This document shows, piece by piece, positions 37,387 through 46,772 of a stretch of 64,000 nucleotides of DNA. Made by a program: the position numbers and the translations under genes. The notes under the pieces are model-generated. The model did not search any database, was not told the DNA's origin, and worked only from the letters and a program-made list of their open reading frames with translations. How positions within the stretch are numbered: the first letter of the stretch is position 1; the number at the start of each line of letters is the position of its first letter. The stretch spans positions 1 through 64,000 of the forward strand of contig NZ_JAUNTJ010000010.1 in the NCBI RefSeq assembly GCF_030538755.1. Direction: 5' to 3'. This DNA is from Paracoccus sp. (in: a-proteobacteria) (GTDB taxonomy: Bacteria > Pseudomonadota > Alphaproteobacteria > Rhodobacterales > Rhodobacteraceae).

Positions 37387-38916
37387 TTACTGCCCGGCCA
37401 GATGGGTTGCCAGCGCGCGGCTCTGCCAGTCGGTCAGTGCCTGATCTGCCGCGCGGTCGCGGGCTGGACGCCAGTCGGGATCACTGCCAAAGCGGGTGTC
37501 CAGCCGCGCCATCAGCCCCTGTGCGGTCCCATCGCCCGCAGCCCCGGCCAGCGCGGCCAGCCGCCATGCCATCAGATAGCCGCGCGGCACGCCGCTGCCT
37601 TGCTCATAGGCCAGTGCCGCGTCGCGCAGCGCCGTGATCGAGGCAAAGGTGTCATCGGGCAGGGCGCTGTCCACGGCGGGTTGCGCGGCCAGCAGGTCGG
37701 CCATGGGCAGATGCGACTCGATCCGGTCCAGCATGGCCAAGGCCCCGGCTTGCCCCGCCTGCGCCGCGCTTTGCGCCAGCGCATAGGCCGCCGCCGGGTC
37801 GGAGGCCAGCCGCAGATCGGCCAGAACCAGCGCCACCTCGGGGTCGTCGTTGGCCAGCGGGGTCAGCAGATCAATGGCGCGCGCGGTGTTCTGCGGCAGG
37901 CCCTGACCCCGCGCCAGGGCCAGCCCGGTGGCGCGCGCGTCGCCCGCATCGGGCGCGGCCATCAGCGCAAGGGGCGGCACCGGCGCTGTGTTGGAAAAGC
38001 GCGGGCGGAACAGGTCGGCGGCCATATCAGACGTTTGCCACAGGGTCGTGTCAAAGCTGACCGGCTGATCGGGGCGGATCTCTGCGGTGATCTGGCCCGG
38101 CTGCGCGACAAAGCTTTTCAGCGCGGCGACAAACCCCTGTTCCATTTCGTGCCGGGCGGTGCCGGGGGCGGCTGTCACCATCTGATCCAGCGCGGCAGGG
38201 GATGTGGCATGGGGCGGCAGCATCGGCTGCACGCGCTGCCACAACCCGTTGTCCTGCACGGTCAGATGCGCCGATCGCAGCGTGCCGCGCAGCCCGGCGT
38301 CCTGCTGCGATGGGGGTTGCACCTCGCCGACCATATCGCGCAGCAGCGAGGGGGCGGTCAGCGCCAGATAGTCGAAATCGGCGGAGGCCTCGATCCGGGC
38401 AAGGTCGGGGGCGATCATCACGATGTCGGCGGCATAGGCCCCGCTGCCGCTGCCTTGCCGGATGTCTGCCGACAGATGCGACAGGTTGATCTGGCTCTGC
38501 CCGGTAAAGGCGGAAATCATGATCGCATTCGGGCCAAAGCAGTTGTTGGCGATGCTGACCCCGGCGGCATCGGCGCGCATCGCCAGATCGTCGCCGCCCC
38601 AGAACGACAGCCCGGTCAGGCTGATGCGATCCACGGAAATGTCGCAATTGGCATTGTTCACGACGGGGCCGATATGCAGATCGCGGATCGTCAGCGCCCC
38701 GCGCGCGGCATCGGCTTCCAGCGCGCCATAGCGCACATCGGCAACCATCCGGGCATAAGTGACCACGATCCGCAGCAGACCCGCGCCAATATCCGCCGCA
38801 GAAATCACCGGCTGCGGCTGGAGGGCTGGCTGCGCTGCCGCCATCATCGGCAGGGCCGGACAAATCAGCGCGCCCATGGCGCAGGTGGACAGCAGGCGTT
38901 TGACTGTGATGTGCAT
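37387..38916 (-). CDS. Large secreted protein of unknown function with Sel1-like repeats
   Basis: A 509-residue protein with a signal peptide (about 1-28, ending MMAAAQ). The middle (residues 40-270) alternates short strands suggestive of a beta-rich domain with repeated NxxISxxxxxL-type segments (ISVDRISLTGLSF, IMISAFTGQSQINLSHL). The C-terminal third has Sel1/TPR-like helical pairs (GLALARGQGLPQNTARAIDLL, ALAYEQGSGVPRGYLMAWRLAALAGAAGDG). I cannot assign a function; Sel1 repeats suggest a periplasmic scaffold. AGAGGGA precedes the ATG at 38916. Confidence 0.7.
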   Translation of the reverse strand: MHITVKRLLSTCAMGALICPALPMMAAAQPALQPQPVISAADIGAGLLRIVVTYARMVADVRYGALEADAARGALTIRDLHIGPVVNNANCDISVDRISLTGLSFWGGDDLAMRADAAGVSIANNCFGPNAIMISAFTGQSQINLSHLSADIRQGSGSGAYAADIVMIAPDLARIEASADFDYLALTAPSLLRDMVGEVQPPSQQDAGLRGTLRSAHLTVQDNGLWQRVQPMLPPHATSPAALDQMVTAAPGTARHEMEQGFVAALKSFVAQPGQITAEIRPDQPVSFDTTLWQTSDMAADLFRPRFSNTAPVPPLALMAAPDAGDARATGLALARGQGLPQNTARAIDLLTPLANDDPEVALVLADLRLASDPAAAYALAQSAAQAGQAGALAMLDRIESHLPMADLLAAQPAVDSALPDDTFASITALRDAALAYEQGSGVPRGYLMAWRLAALAGAAGDGTAQGLMARLDTRFGSDPDWRPARDRAADQALTDWQSRALATHLAGQ

Positions 38917-39030
38917 CCGGGGTTCCCTCTTGGCGTGGCGGCAGGTTGACATGAGCCTGCGCTAAATCCAAGCAGAGAGCAGGTTCAGGCGCAGGGTCCA
39001 ACCTGAATGCGGCAACAGGAAAGAGCGGAT

Positions 39031-40011
39031 ATGTTCAATATTCTGGCGGTGGTGCAGCACGGACGGCTGGCGTTTGAATCGCTGATTCTGACGGCCTCGC
39101 TGCGCGCCAATGCGCCCGATTGGCAGGGCCGCCTGATTCTGGCCGAGCCGTTGCCTCAGGGTGCATGGGCCGGGCATGACACCGCCATCAGCGATCCGAT
39201 CCGCGATGCGCTGACCGACATGGGGGCCGAGATCGTGCCCTTTACCGCGCATCATTTCGGCGCCGCCTATCCCTTTGGCAACAAGATCGAGGCGCTGTCG
39301 GCCTTGCCCGCCGATCAGCCGTTTCTGTTTCTGGATACCGACACGCTGGTTATGGGCGCGCTGGATCAGGTGCCGTTCGATTTCGACCGCCCCGCCGCCT
39401 CGATGCGGCGCGAGGGCACATGGCCGGAACCGCCGCTGTATGGCCCGGATTACGCGGCGATCTGGCGGTCTCTGTATGATCGTTTCGGGCTGGAATTCGA
39501 CAGTTCGCTGGATACCCGTCAGCCGGCGGATCACTGGGAGCGGTTTCTCTATTTCAACGCCGGCTGGTTCTTTGGTGCCGATCCGGCTCGGTTCGGGCAG
39601 CGGTTTCTGGATTGGGCCTTGGCGGTGCGCAACGATCCGGGCGATGCGCTGGCCTGTCAGTCGCTGGACCCGTGGCTGGATCAGATCGTGCTGCCGCTGG
39701 TTGTCCACTCGTTCGGGGGCGGACGCCCCGGCCCGGAACTGGCCGGGCTGGATGGCGACGTGACCTGCCATTACCGCAACCTGCCGCTGTTATACGCCCG
39801 CGAAAGCGATGCGGCGGTCGATGCGCTGGAACGGGCCGTCGCACCCAACCGCATCAAAAAGCTGCTGCGCGATTGGGAACCGGCGAAAAAGCTGATCTAT
39901 CAGGGCAAAGGCCGCGAAAAGGTGCGCAGCATGTTTCAGGGCGCGCCGCTGCCCAGCCGGGAACAACCCCTGCGGCACCGGATCAAGAACGCGGGCTGGT
40001 GGCTGGTGTGA
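39031..40011 (+). CDS. Putative glycosyltransferase (GT-A-like, DxD)
   Basis: A 326-residue cytosolic protein that resembles family-8-type glycosyltransferases. FNILAVVQHGRLAFESLILTASLR opens a nucleotide-sugar-binding fold, and PFLFLDTDTLVMGALDQVPF near 103-122 contains the D-T-D metal motif; YFNAGWFFGADP near 184 is the usual acceptor-side segment. Substrate unknown. AGGAAAGAG precedes the ATG at 39031. It is divergent from the Sel1-repeat protein with 114 bp between. Confidence 0.75.
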   Translation: MFNILAVVQHGRLAFESLILTASLRANAPDWQGRLILAEPLPQGAWAGHDTAISDPIRDALTDMGAEIVPFTAHHFGAAYPFGNKIEALSALPADQPFLFLDTDTLVMGALDQVPFDFDRPAASMRREGTWPEPPLYGPDYAAIWRSLYDRFGLEFDSSLDTRQPADHWERFLYFNAGWFFGADPARFGQRFLDWALAVRNDPGDALACQSLDPWLDQIVLPLVVHSFGGGRPGPELAGLDGDVTCHYRNLPLLYARESDAAVDALERAVAPNRIKKLLRDWEPAKKLIYQGKGREKVRSMFQGAPLPSREQPLRHRIKNAGWWLV

Positions 40012-40050
40012 CCGAGGCAAGGGCAGGGGCAGGGGCCTGAGGCCGCATCG

Positions 40051-40076
40051 CGGCGCGCCACGTTTGCGGCGCGCCG
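40051..40076. terminator. Bidirectional GC hairpin
   Basis: CGGCGCGCC and GGCGCGCCG form a perfect 9-bp stem around ACGTTTGC between the convergent glycosyltransferase and ileS genes. No T-run on either side. Confidence 0.6.
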
Positions 40077-40083
40077 GATCGTG

Positions 40084-42975
40084 TCAGCCCAGAACCTGAT
40101 TACAGCGGGCGCAGGTGCCGGGGTGGGCGTGGGTTCCCACATCCGGCAGGATTTTCCAGCACCGCTGACATTTTTCGCCATCAGCCGTTTCAAAGACCAC
40201 GCCGATGCCGGGGATTTCCGGCAGGCGGAACGCCTCGGCGGGCAGGGGATCGTCGGTCAGGTGAATGCCCGAGGTGATGCAGATGTCGTGGAAATTCACC
40301 GACTTCAGCGCCGCCAGCGTGGCCTCGTCGCGGATATGCACGACCGGGGCGGCTTCGAGGCTGGCGCCGATCACCTTGTCGCTGCGCTTGATTTCCAGCG
40401 CCGCCGTCACCACGCGGCGGGCACGGCGCACCAGTTCCCATTTGGCGGCCAGCGGCTCGTTCAGCCAGTCGGCGGGGGTGGTGGGGAAATCGTGCAGGTG
40501 AACGCTGTCGTCTTGGGACGGAAAGCGGGCCAGCCAGACGTCTTCCATCGTGAACGGCAGGATCGGGGCCAGCCATGTCACCAGCCGATGGAACAGGATG
40601 TCCAGCACCGTCCGCACCGCCCGTCGCCGCGCGCTGTCGGGACCGTCGCAATACAGCGCATCCTTGCGGATGTCGAAGTAAAAGGCCGACAGGTCCAGCG
40701 TGCAGAACTGGAACAGCGTCTGGAAAACGCCCTGAAAATCATAGCTGTCATAGCCGCGCCGGACGGCGTGATCCAATCCGGCCAGCCGGTGCAGAACCCA
40801 TTGTTCCAGTTCCGGCATCTCGGCGGGGGCGACACGTTCGGATTCGTCGAACCCGGCCAGCGCACCCAGCAGGAACCGCAGCGTGTTGCGCAGGCGGCGA
40901 TAGGCGTCGGCGGTGCCTTTCAGGATTTCCTTGCCGATGCGGCTGTCGGCCGTGTAATCGACCTGCGCCACCCACAGGCGCAGAATATCGGCACCGTATT
41001 CCTTGACCACATCGGCGGGCAGCACGGTATTGCCCAACGATTTGGACATTTTCATGCCCTTTTCGTCCAGCGTGAACCCATGCGTCAGCACCCCGCGATA
41101 GGGCGCGCGCCCGCGCGTGGCGCAGGCTTGCAGCAGCGAAGACTGGAACCAGCCGCGATGCTGGTCGGTGCCTTCCAGATACAGATCGGCGATGCCATCG
41201 GGCGTGCCATCGGCCCGGTCGCGCAGCACAAAGGCGTGGGTCGATCCGCTGTCGAACCACACGTCCAGCACGTCCATGACCTGTTCATAGTCGTCGGGGT
41301 TCACGATCCCGTCCAGCATCCGCGCCTTGAAGCCGTCCTGATACCAGACATCCGCGCCGCCCGCCTCGAACGCCTGAATGATGCGGGCGTTCACCCGGTC
41401 GTCGCGCAGCAGAAAGTCGTCGTCGGTCGGCTTGACCCCCTTGCGCACAAAGCAGGTCAGCGGCACGCCCCACAGCCGCTGGCGCGACAGGTTCCAGTCG
41501 GGCCGCCCCTCGACCATGGAAAAGATGCGGTTGCGCCCGGTCTGCGGTGTCCATGTCACCAGCTTGTCGATGCTGGTCAGCGCGCGGGCGCGGATCGTGT
41601 CGCCATATTCGTCCATGCCATCGGCCAGAGGCTTGTCGATGGCGGCGAACCATTGCGGCGTGTTGCGATAGATCAGCGGTGCCTTGGACCGCCAGCTATG
41701 CGGATAGGAATGTTTCAGCCTGCCCTTGGCCAGCAGCGCGCCCGCCCCGTGCAGGGCCTTGATATTGCTGACATTGCCCGGGCCTTCCTTGCCGTCCGGC
41801 TGAACGATCAATTGCCCGCCGAACAGCGGCAGATCGGCGCGATAGCTGCCATCGGGTTCGACGTTATAGGTCATCGGCAGGCCATGCGCCTGACCCAGCA
41901 GATAGTCATCGTCGCCGTGGCTGGGCGCGGTGTGGACAAAGCCGGTGCCCGCATCCTCGGTCACATGATCGCCGGGCAGCATGGGAACGTCGTAATCCCA
42001 CTCGCCCGCGCCGCCCTCAATGCCGCGATAGGGGTGGGCGAGGATCAGCCCGGCCAGCTCGTCCGCCGACACATCGCGCAGCCGGGTAAAGGCCGTGACC
42101 TTGGCCGAGGCCATCACGCCCTCGGCCAGCGCATCGGCCAGAACCAGACGCTCGCCCGGTTGAGCGGTGGCGTTTTCCGCCGTCTCGCCCACCTCATACA
42201 GACCATAGGCGATGCCCGGCCCATAGGCGACGGCACGGTTCTGCGGAATGGTCCAAGGGGTCGTGGTCCAGATCACCACAGACCCGCCGTCCAGCCCGCC
42301 GTCAACCGGGCGGAACCGCACCCAGACCTGATGGCTGGTGTGGTCGTGATATTCGACCTCGGCCTCGGCCAGTGCGGTCTTTTCGACCGGCGACCACATC
42401 ACCGGCTTGGACCCCTGATACAGGCTGCCGTTCATCAGCAGCTTCATGAACTCGCCCGCGATGACCGCTTCGGCGTGATAGTTCATGGTCAGGTAGGGAT
42501 CGTCCCATTTGCCGGTGACGCCAAGGCGCTGAAACTCGGCCCGCTGGACGCCGACCCAATGTTCGGCAAAGCGGCGGCATTCCTGGCGGAAGTCGATGGG
42601 ATCAACGGCGTCCTTGTCCTGCCCCTTGGCGCGATACTGTTCCTCGATTTTCCATTCGATCGGCAGGCCGTGGCAATCCCAGCCGGGCACATAGCGCGCA
42701 TCGCGGCCCATCATCTGCTGGCTGCGGACGATGAAATCCTTCAGCACCTTGTTCAGCGCGTGGCCGATATGCAGGTTGCCGTTCGCATAGGGGGGGCCAT
42801 CGTGCAGAATGAACGGCGCGCGGTCTCCGCCTTGCGCGCGCAGCTGGTCGTAAATGCCCAGCCTGTCCCAACGGTCCAGCCATTCGGGTTCGCGCGCGGG
42901 CAATCCGGCGCGCATGGGGAAATCGGTTTCGGGCAGAAAAACGGTGCTGCGATAATCGGGGGTCTGGTCGCTCAT
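40084..42975 (-). CDS. ileS: Isoleucyl-tRNA synthetase
   Basis: A 963-residue class I synthetase charging tRNA-Ile, with an editing domain for valine. HIGH occurs as GNLHIGHAL at about 66-74, KMSKS in GMKMSKSLGN near 642, and the C-terminal zinc-binding segment is CQRCWKILPDVGTHAHPGTCARC. The zinc-ribbon form is the bacterial mupirocin-sensitive type as a rule. The ATG at 42975 matches the family N-terminus; a TTG at 42996 is in frame. Stem-loop at 43018-43046 lies in its presumed leader. Confidence 0.96.
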   Translation of the reverse strand: MSDQTPDYRSTVFLPETDFPMRAGLPAREPEWLDRWDRLGIYDQLRAQGGDRAPFILHDGPPYANGNLHIGHALNKVLKDFIVRSQQMMGRDARYVPGWDCHGLPIEWKIEEQYRAKGQDKDAVDPIDFRQECRRFAEHWVGVQRAEFQRLGVTGKWDDPYLTMNYHAEAVIAGEFMKLLMNGSLYQGSKPVMWSPVEKTALAEAEVEYHDHTSHQVWVRFRPVDGGLDGGSVVIWTTTPWTIPQNRAVAYGPGIAYGLYEVGETAENATAQPGERLVLADALAEGVMASAKVTAFTRLRDVSADELAGLILAHPYRGIEGGAGEWDYDVPMLPGDHVTEDAGTGFVHTAPSHGDDDYLLGQAHGLPMTYNVEPDGSYRADLPLFGGQLIVQPDGKEGPGNVSNIKALHGAGALLAKGRLKHSYPHSWRSKAPLIYRNTPQWFAAIDKPLADGMDEYGDTIRARALTSIDKLVTWTPQTGRNRIFSMVEGRPDWNLSRQRLWGVPLTCFVRKGVKPTDDDFLLRDDRVNARIIQAFEAGGADVWYQDGFKARMLDGIVNPDDYEQVMDVLDVWFDSGSTHAFVLRDRADGTPDGIADLYLEGTDQHRGWFQSSLLQACATRGRAPYRGVLTHGFTLDEKGMKMSKSLGNTVLPADVVKEYGADILRLWVAQVDYTADSRIGKEILKGTADAYRRLRNTLRFLLGALAGFDESERVAPAEMPELEQWVLHRLAGLDHAVRRGYDSYDFQGVFQTLFQFCTLDLSAFYFDIRKDALYCDGPDSARRRAVRTVLDILFHRLVTWLAPILPFTMEDVWLARFPSQDDSVHLHDFPTTPADWLNEPLAAKWELVRRARRVVTAALEIKRSDKVIGASLEAAPVVHIRDEATLAALKSVNFHDICITSGIHLTDDPLPAEAFRLPEIPGIGVVFETADGEKCQRCWKILPDVGTHAHPGTCARCNQVLG

Positions 42976-43017
42976 CGGGGCGGAATCCTTGGTCAAACGT
43001 GGCAGGCAAGCATGATC

Positions 43018-43046
43018 CCGGCGGTAAGGAAACCCCTTGCCGCCGG
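43018..43046 (-). promoter_or_regulatory. 12-bp hairpin upstream of ileS
   Basis: CCGGCGG-TAAGG and CCTTGCCGCCGG pair over 12 bp (one G-T) around a 5-base loop, 43 bp upstream of the ileS ATG. There is no T-run after it. It could be an element of the ileS 5' leader; I see no T-box signature. Confidence 0.4.
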
Positions 43047-43090
43047 GCGGATAATTCGGTCAATCCGGCCCGTCCAGAACATGCCCGCCT

Positions 43091-43171
43091 GTATAAAAAC
43101 GCGCTGCCACCGCCGCAAGGGCACATTCCTGCGCAAACGGCGGCTGTTTTCCGTTTGCGGCGCAGGCAGCG
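43091..43171 (-). terminator. queF terminator, long compound hairpin
   Basis: On the minus strand CCTGCGC(CGC)AAACGG pairs with CCGTTTGCGCAGG around a 10-base loop, enclosed by an outer GCTGCC/GGCAGC stem, and GCGTTTTTATAC follows. The long stem and the T-run after it make an intrinsic terminator for queF likely. Confidence 0.7.
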
Positions 43172-43196
43172 GGGCCGTGCCGACCCCGCCGCGACC

Positions 43197-43658
43197 TCAG
43201 CCCCGGCCGCGATAGCCGGGCACGCCCTGATCGGGGACCCACACCCCTTGCGGCACGGTGCCGGTCTGCCAGAACACGTCAATCGGCATCCCGCCGCGCG
43301 GATACCAATAGCCGCCGATGCGCAGCCATTGCGGCGACAGCAGATCGGCCAGACGGCGGCCGATAGACACGGTGCAATCTTCGTGAAACGCGCCATGATT
43401 GCGAAAGCTGCCCAGAAACAGTTTCAACGACTTGGATTCCACCAGCCAGTCGCCGGGCAGATAGTCGATCACCAGATGCGCGAAATCCGGCTGGCCGGTC
43501 ATCGGGCACAGGCTGGTGAACTCGGGCTGGGTAAAGCGCACCAGATACACTTGCCCGGCCTGCGGGTTGGGCACACGTTCCAGAACCGCCTCGTCAGGCG
43601 ATTGCGGCAGAGGAGTGGCCTGACCAAGCTGAGTCAGATCGTCGGTGTAATGGGACAT
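43197..43658 (-). CDS. queF: NADPH-dependent preQ0 reductase
   Basis: A 153-residue tunnelling-fold enzyme of the short (YkvM) type that reduces the nitrile preQ0 to the amine preQ1 in queuosine synthesis. The catalytic Cys51 is in [14 protein letters not shown] with the conserved Asp58; [22 protein letters not shown] is the QueF-specific NADPH-binding motif. Its first 25 bp overlap the end of the LysR gene upstream, on the same strand. Confidence 0.95.
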   Translation of the reverse strand: MSHYTDDLTQLGQATPLPQSPDEAVLERVPNPQAGQVYLVRFTQPEFTSLCPMTGQPDFAHLVIDYLPGDWLVESKSLKLFLGSFRNHGAFHEDCTVSIGRRLADLLSPQWLRIGGYWYPRGGMPIDVFWQTGTVPQGVWVPDQGVPGYRGRG

Positions 43659-44599
43659 GATGGCTCCTGTTTTGGCCGGGTGGGCTGCGACCGGTGCGGA
43701 CAGGATAGCAGGCGGGCGGTCAGAGCGTCCAGAAACACCTGCACCTTGGCGGGGATCATGCGCCCCGGCGGCATCAGCGCATGAATGGCGCCTTCGGTTC
43801 GGCCCTGCCAGTCGGGCAGCACCCGCACCATCCGCCCCGAGATCAGCGCAGGCTGCGCCAGCCAGTCGGTCGCCAGCAGAATACCCGCGCCGTCCAGCGC
43901 AGCGGTCAGCAGCGCGTCCGAGCTGTCGCAGACCAGTGGCCCCTGCGGGCGCAGATCATGGATCTGCCGCCCGTCAGTCAGCGACCACTCGGGCCAGAAG
44001 GCATTGCCGGTAAAGCCAAGGCAGGCATGGTTCGTCAGGTCGCGCGGATGATCCGGCATTCCCCGCGCGGCGATATAGGCGGGTGCGGCAACCAGAATGT
44101 CGCGGTATTCCCCCAGCTTTCGCATGGTCAGCGAACTGTCTTGCGGTTGCCCCATGCGGATGGCCAGGTCATAGCCGTCGGCCAACAGATCGACGCGGCG
44201 GTTCGACAGGCTCAGATCCAGCCGGATGTCGGGCCAGCGGGCGATAAAATCCGCCAGCAGCGGTGCAACAGCCACCATGCCAAAGCTCTGCGGGGCCGAG
44301 ACGCGCAGCACGCCTTGCGGCGCGGCGGCCAGATCGGCGGCCTCGCGCCCGGCGGCGTCCAGTTGTTCCAGCAGATTGCGCACCCGCAGGTGATAGCGCG
44401 CCCCCGCCTCGGTCAGGGCAACCCGCCGCGTGGTGCGTGCCAAAAGACGGGTGCGCAGGCGTTCCTCAAGCCGCCGCACCCGGCGCGATATCAGCGAGGC
44501 ATCAACCCCGATTGCCCGCGCTGCCGCGACGAAACTGCCCTGATCGGCCACGGCGGCAAAAGCGGTGATTTCGTCAAAAGATTGCGGACTTTTCTGCAT
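43634..44599 (-). CDS. LysR family transcriptional regulator
   Basis: A 321-residue LTTR: winged helix-turn-helix at about 5-65 ([41 protein letters not shown]), then a periplasmic-binding-like co-inducer domain ([15 protein letters not shown] onward). It is divergent from an SDR gene across 79 bp, the usual arrangement for an LTTR and its target, so it probably regulates that gene. The long C-terminal tail after residue 300 runs over the start of queF and may be an extension peculiar to this strain. No ribosome binding site is evident. Confidence 0.88.
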   Translation of the reverse strand: MQKSPQSFDEITAFAAVADQGSFVAAARAIGVDASLISRRVRRLEERLRTRLLARTTRRVALTEAGARYHLRVRNLLEQLDAAGREAADLAAAPQGVLRVSAPQSFGMVAVAPLLADFIARWPDIRLDLSLSNRRVDLLADGYDLAIRMGQPQDSSLTMRKLGEYRDILVAAPAYIAARGMPDHPRDLTNHACLGFTGNAFWPEWSLTDGRQIHDLRPQGPLVCDSSDALLTAALDGAGILLATDWLAQPALISGRMVRVLPDWQGRTEGAIHALMPPGRMIPAKVQVFLDALTARLLSCPHRSQPTRPKQEPSCPITPTI

Positions 44600-44678
44600 C
44601 AGTCAAATGCTTGGTGCCGGGATTATCTGTCCGATCATAGGGTCTATATCCGTTCCACACAATCGACAGGAGAGCATT

Positions 44679-45329
44679 ATGAAGACCTATCTCGTCATCG
44701 GTGCCGGTCCGGGCATGAGCCTTGCCACGGCGCAAAAATTCGCGGCGCAGGGCTTTCGCGTCGTGCTGGCCGCGCGCAATGCGGATCGTCTGGCCGAACT
44801 GGCGGAACAAACGGGCGGGGCGGTTGAAACGCATGTGCTGGATGCGACAGATCCACAGGCCGTTGCGGCGCTGATCCACGCGGTCGAGACGCAGGGCGGC
44901 ATCGACGTGCTGCACTATAACGCCGCCCGTATCCGCAAGGGCAGCGTGACCGAACAGCCGCTGGACAGTTTCAACGCCGATCTGGCCGTGAATATTGGCG
45001 GCGCGCTGGCCGCGATCCATGCCGCCGCCCCGGCGATGAAGGCGCGTGGTTCGGGCACGATCCTGCTGACCGGCGGTGGCTTTGGTTTGAGTCCGCATCC
45101 CGACTATGTGTCGCTGAGCATCGGCAAGGCGGGAATCCATGCGATTGCCGCGGCATTGTTCGACGATTTTCGCGCCCATGGCGTGCATGTCGCTGCGCTG
45201 GTGGTGAAAGGTTTCGTTAACGCACAGGGGCGTGATGCCGGACCAGTGGCGGATGTATTCTGGTCGATCTACGATCAGGCCCCCGCCGATTGGCAACCCG
45301 AGGTGGTTTACACCCCCATCGGGAACTGA
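44679..45329 (+). CDS. Short-chain dehydrogenase/reductase-like protein, catalytic Tyr not conserved
   Basis: A 216-residue protein with a Rossmann fold: cofactor motif VIGAGPGMSLA at 6-16, ARN at 33-35 (NADP preference possible) and NAA at 91-93. In canonical SDRs a YxxxK pair follows; here the lysine is in SLSIGKAGIHAI but the residue four before it is Leu, not Tyr. A Tyr five residues upstream of the Ser-Leu is out of register. The enzyme may be atypical or a non-catalytic binder. ACAGGAGAG precedes the ATG at 44679; divergent from a LysR gene. Confidence 0.8.
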   Translation: MKTYLVIGAGPGMSLATAQKFAAQGFRVVLAARNADRLAELAEQTGGAVETHVLDATDPQAVAALIHAVETQGGIDVLHYNAARIRKGSVTEQPLDSFNADLAVNIGGALAAIHAAAPAMKARGSGTILLTGGGFGLSPHPDYVSLSIGKAGIHAIAAALFDDFRAHGVHVAALVVKGFVNAQGRDAGPVADVFWSIYDQAPADWQPEVVYTPIGN

Positions 45330-45373
45330 TCGTCCTGCGGCAAATCGCGCCGCCTCTTGCCCGGCGGATAGAC

Positions 45374-45793
45374 ATGGCCCATGTTCGGGCCATGATCCCG
45401 CCGCGCTTTGACATCTCGCCCGAACAGATCGACCGCGTTGTGGCGGTGTTCTATGCCGCGATCCGCCGGCACGAGGTGCTTGGCCCGGTGTTCAGCCGCC
45501 ACGTTCACGACTGGCCCGAACACGAGGCCAGAATCGCCGCATTCTGGCGCAATGCCATCCTGTTCCAGCGCGGCTATGACGGCAATCCGATGCGTGTTCA
45601 CATGGCGGCGGGGGATGTGCGCGCCGAGCATTTTACCCCATGGCTGGCGCTGTTCGACGAAACCTTGCGCCGCACGCTGCCACCTGAACCGGCCGCCGCA
45701 TGGTCGGCCCTGGCCCATCGCATCGGGGCCGGTTTGCGCATGGGGGTGCAGGATCTGCGCGACCGCGCGCCGGGGCCACCCGTGCTGCGATGA
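45374..45793 (+). CDS. Group III truncated haemoglobin
   Basis: A 139-residue haem protein of the group III truncated globins (2-on-2 fold), thought to handle O2, NO or sulfide; function in most species unknown. Visible: DISPEQIDRVVAVFYAAIRRHEVLGPVF (A-B helix region with the B10 Tyr), DWPEHEARIAAFWRNAIL, and RAEHFTPWLALFDETL, whose His is the likely haem ligand. GGCGGATAGAC precedes the ATG at 45374; ATG 45392 is also possible. It is coupled to the VOC gene. Confidence 0.88.
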   Translation: MAHVRAMIPPRFDISPEQIDRVVAVFYAAIRRHEVLGPVFSRHVHDWPEHEARIAAFWRNAILFQRGYDGNPMRVHMAAGDVRAEHFTPWLALFDETLRRTLPPEPAAAWSALAHRIGAGLRMGVQDLRDRAPGPPVLR

Positions 45794-45804
45794 AAGGACA
45801 CCGC

Positions 45805-46140
45805 ATGACGACGCTTTTGCAGATGGATTACGTCGAGTTCTACAGCCCCGACCTGGAGGCGACGCAAGGTTTCATGGCCCGCGCCTTTGGCTGGGATTTC
45901 GTCGATTACGGCCCGGATTACCGCGATATTCAGGGCGCAGGCATTGGCGGAGGGGTCGAACGCGCCGCCGCCTCGGCGCCGCTGATTATCCTGAAAACCG
46001 ACGATCTTCAGGCGGCCTATGACCACATCACCGCCGCCGGGGCCAAAATCACGCGCGAGATTTTCGATTTTCCCGGCGGGCGGCGGTTTCAGTTCCGCGA
46101 ACCGGGCGGCACGGAAATGGCGGTCTGGACCCCGGCCTAG
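45805..46140 (+). CDS. VOC (glyoxalase/bleomycin-resistance) superfamily protein
   Basis: A 111-residue single-domain VOC protein. It begins with MDYVEFYSPDLEATQGFMARAFGWDFVDYGPDY and ends [19 protein letters not shown], which preserves the terminal Glu of the metal site. Role unknown. AAAGGA is well placed before 45805; ATG 45790, overlapping the globin stop, is the alternative. Its stop shares the CTAG with the stop of the convergent TRIC gene. Confidence 0.82.
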   Translation: MTTLLQMDYVEFYSPDLEATQGFMARAFGWDFVDYGPDYRDIQGAGIGGGVERAAASAPLIILKTDDLQAAYDHITAAGAKITREIFDFPGGRRFQFREPGGTEMAVWTPA

Positions 46141-46772
46141 GGCTGACGCGGCGGGCGCGGACGATACAGCGGCAAGGCCCAGCCCCACACCATGCTGCCA
46201 ATCCGCAGCGCCAGCACGACCGCCGCGCAGGCCAGCAAGGCGGCGGGCTGCGGCAGGCCCAGCCACACCAGCAGCACCGCCGTCAGCGCACCGCCAAATG
46301 CCGCCGTGATATACAGCTCGCCCTGACGAAAGATCATCGGGACTTCGTTGCCGACCACATCGCGCATCAGCCCGCCAAAGGTGCCGGTGGCGATCCCCAT
46401 CAGCACCACGATCACCGGCGACACGCCAACCCCCAACGCGACACCCACTCCGGCGGGCACCGCGATGGCCAGCGCAAAGGCATCCAGCCACAGCAAGGCG
46501 CGCGCCCGGCTTTCCAGCAGATGCGCCGTCCAGAACACTGCCGCCGCCGCCAGAGCCGCCATCACGATCAGCGAGGGCCGCGCCACCCAGACCAGCGGCG
46601 CGCGATCCAGCAGCAGATCGCGCAGCGTCCCGCCCCCGACAGCCGTCAGCGCCGCCATAAAGACGAACCCGGTCAGGTCCAGTTGCTTGCGGCTGGCCAC
46701 CAGCGCCCCGGTTAGCGCAAAGATCAGCGCCGAGGTATAATCCAGCGCCAGAATCAGTGCGGCCAGCGTCAC
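46137..46772 (-). CDS. TRIC-type trimeric cation channel family (UPF0126)
   Basis: A 211-residue membrane protein with seven predicted helices in two homologous halves, each carrying the glycine-rich G-G-G/F-T-G-G-x-xRD signature ([13 protein letters not shown] near 44 and [17 protein letters not shown] near 130). The family includes prokaryotic TRIC potassium channels. The GTG start at 46772 overlaps the rnhA stop (GTGA), so translation is coupled to rnhA. Shares 4 bp (CTAG) with the convergent VOC gene. Confidence 0.9.
   Translation of the reverse strand: MTLAALILALDYTSALIFALTGALVASRKQLDLTGFVFMAALTAVGGGTLRDLLLDRAPLVWVARPSLIVMAALAAAAVFWTAHLLESRARALLWLDAFALAIAVPAGVGVALGVGVSPVIVVLMGIATGTFGGLMRDVVGNEVPMIFRQGELYITAAFGGALTAVLLVWLGLPQPAALLACAAVVLALRIGSMVWGWALPLYRPRPPRQP

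Noticed and set aside
42976-43090. T-box leader for ileS
   Set aside because: No T-box sequence or specifier structure; T-boxes are rare in proteobacteria.
40081-43215. 1044-codon open frame antisense to ileS
   Set aside because: Longer than ileS but has no recognisable domain, runs through hairpins and into queF, and opposes a clear synthetase.
43634-43658. Sequencing error joining lysR and queF
   Set aside because: The 25-bp overlap is in different frames with both ends plausible; overlap alone is not evidence of a frameshift.
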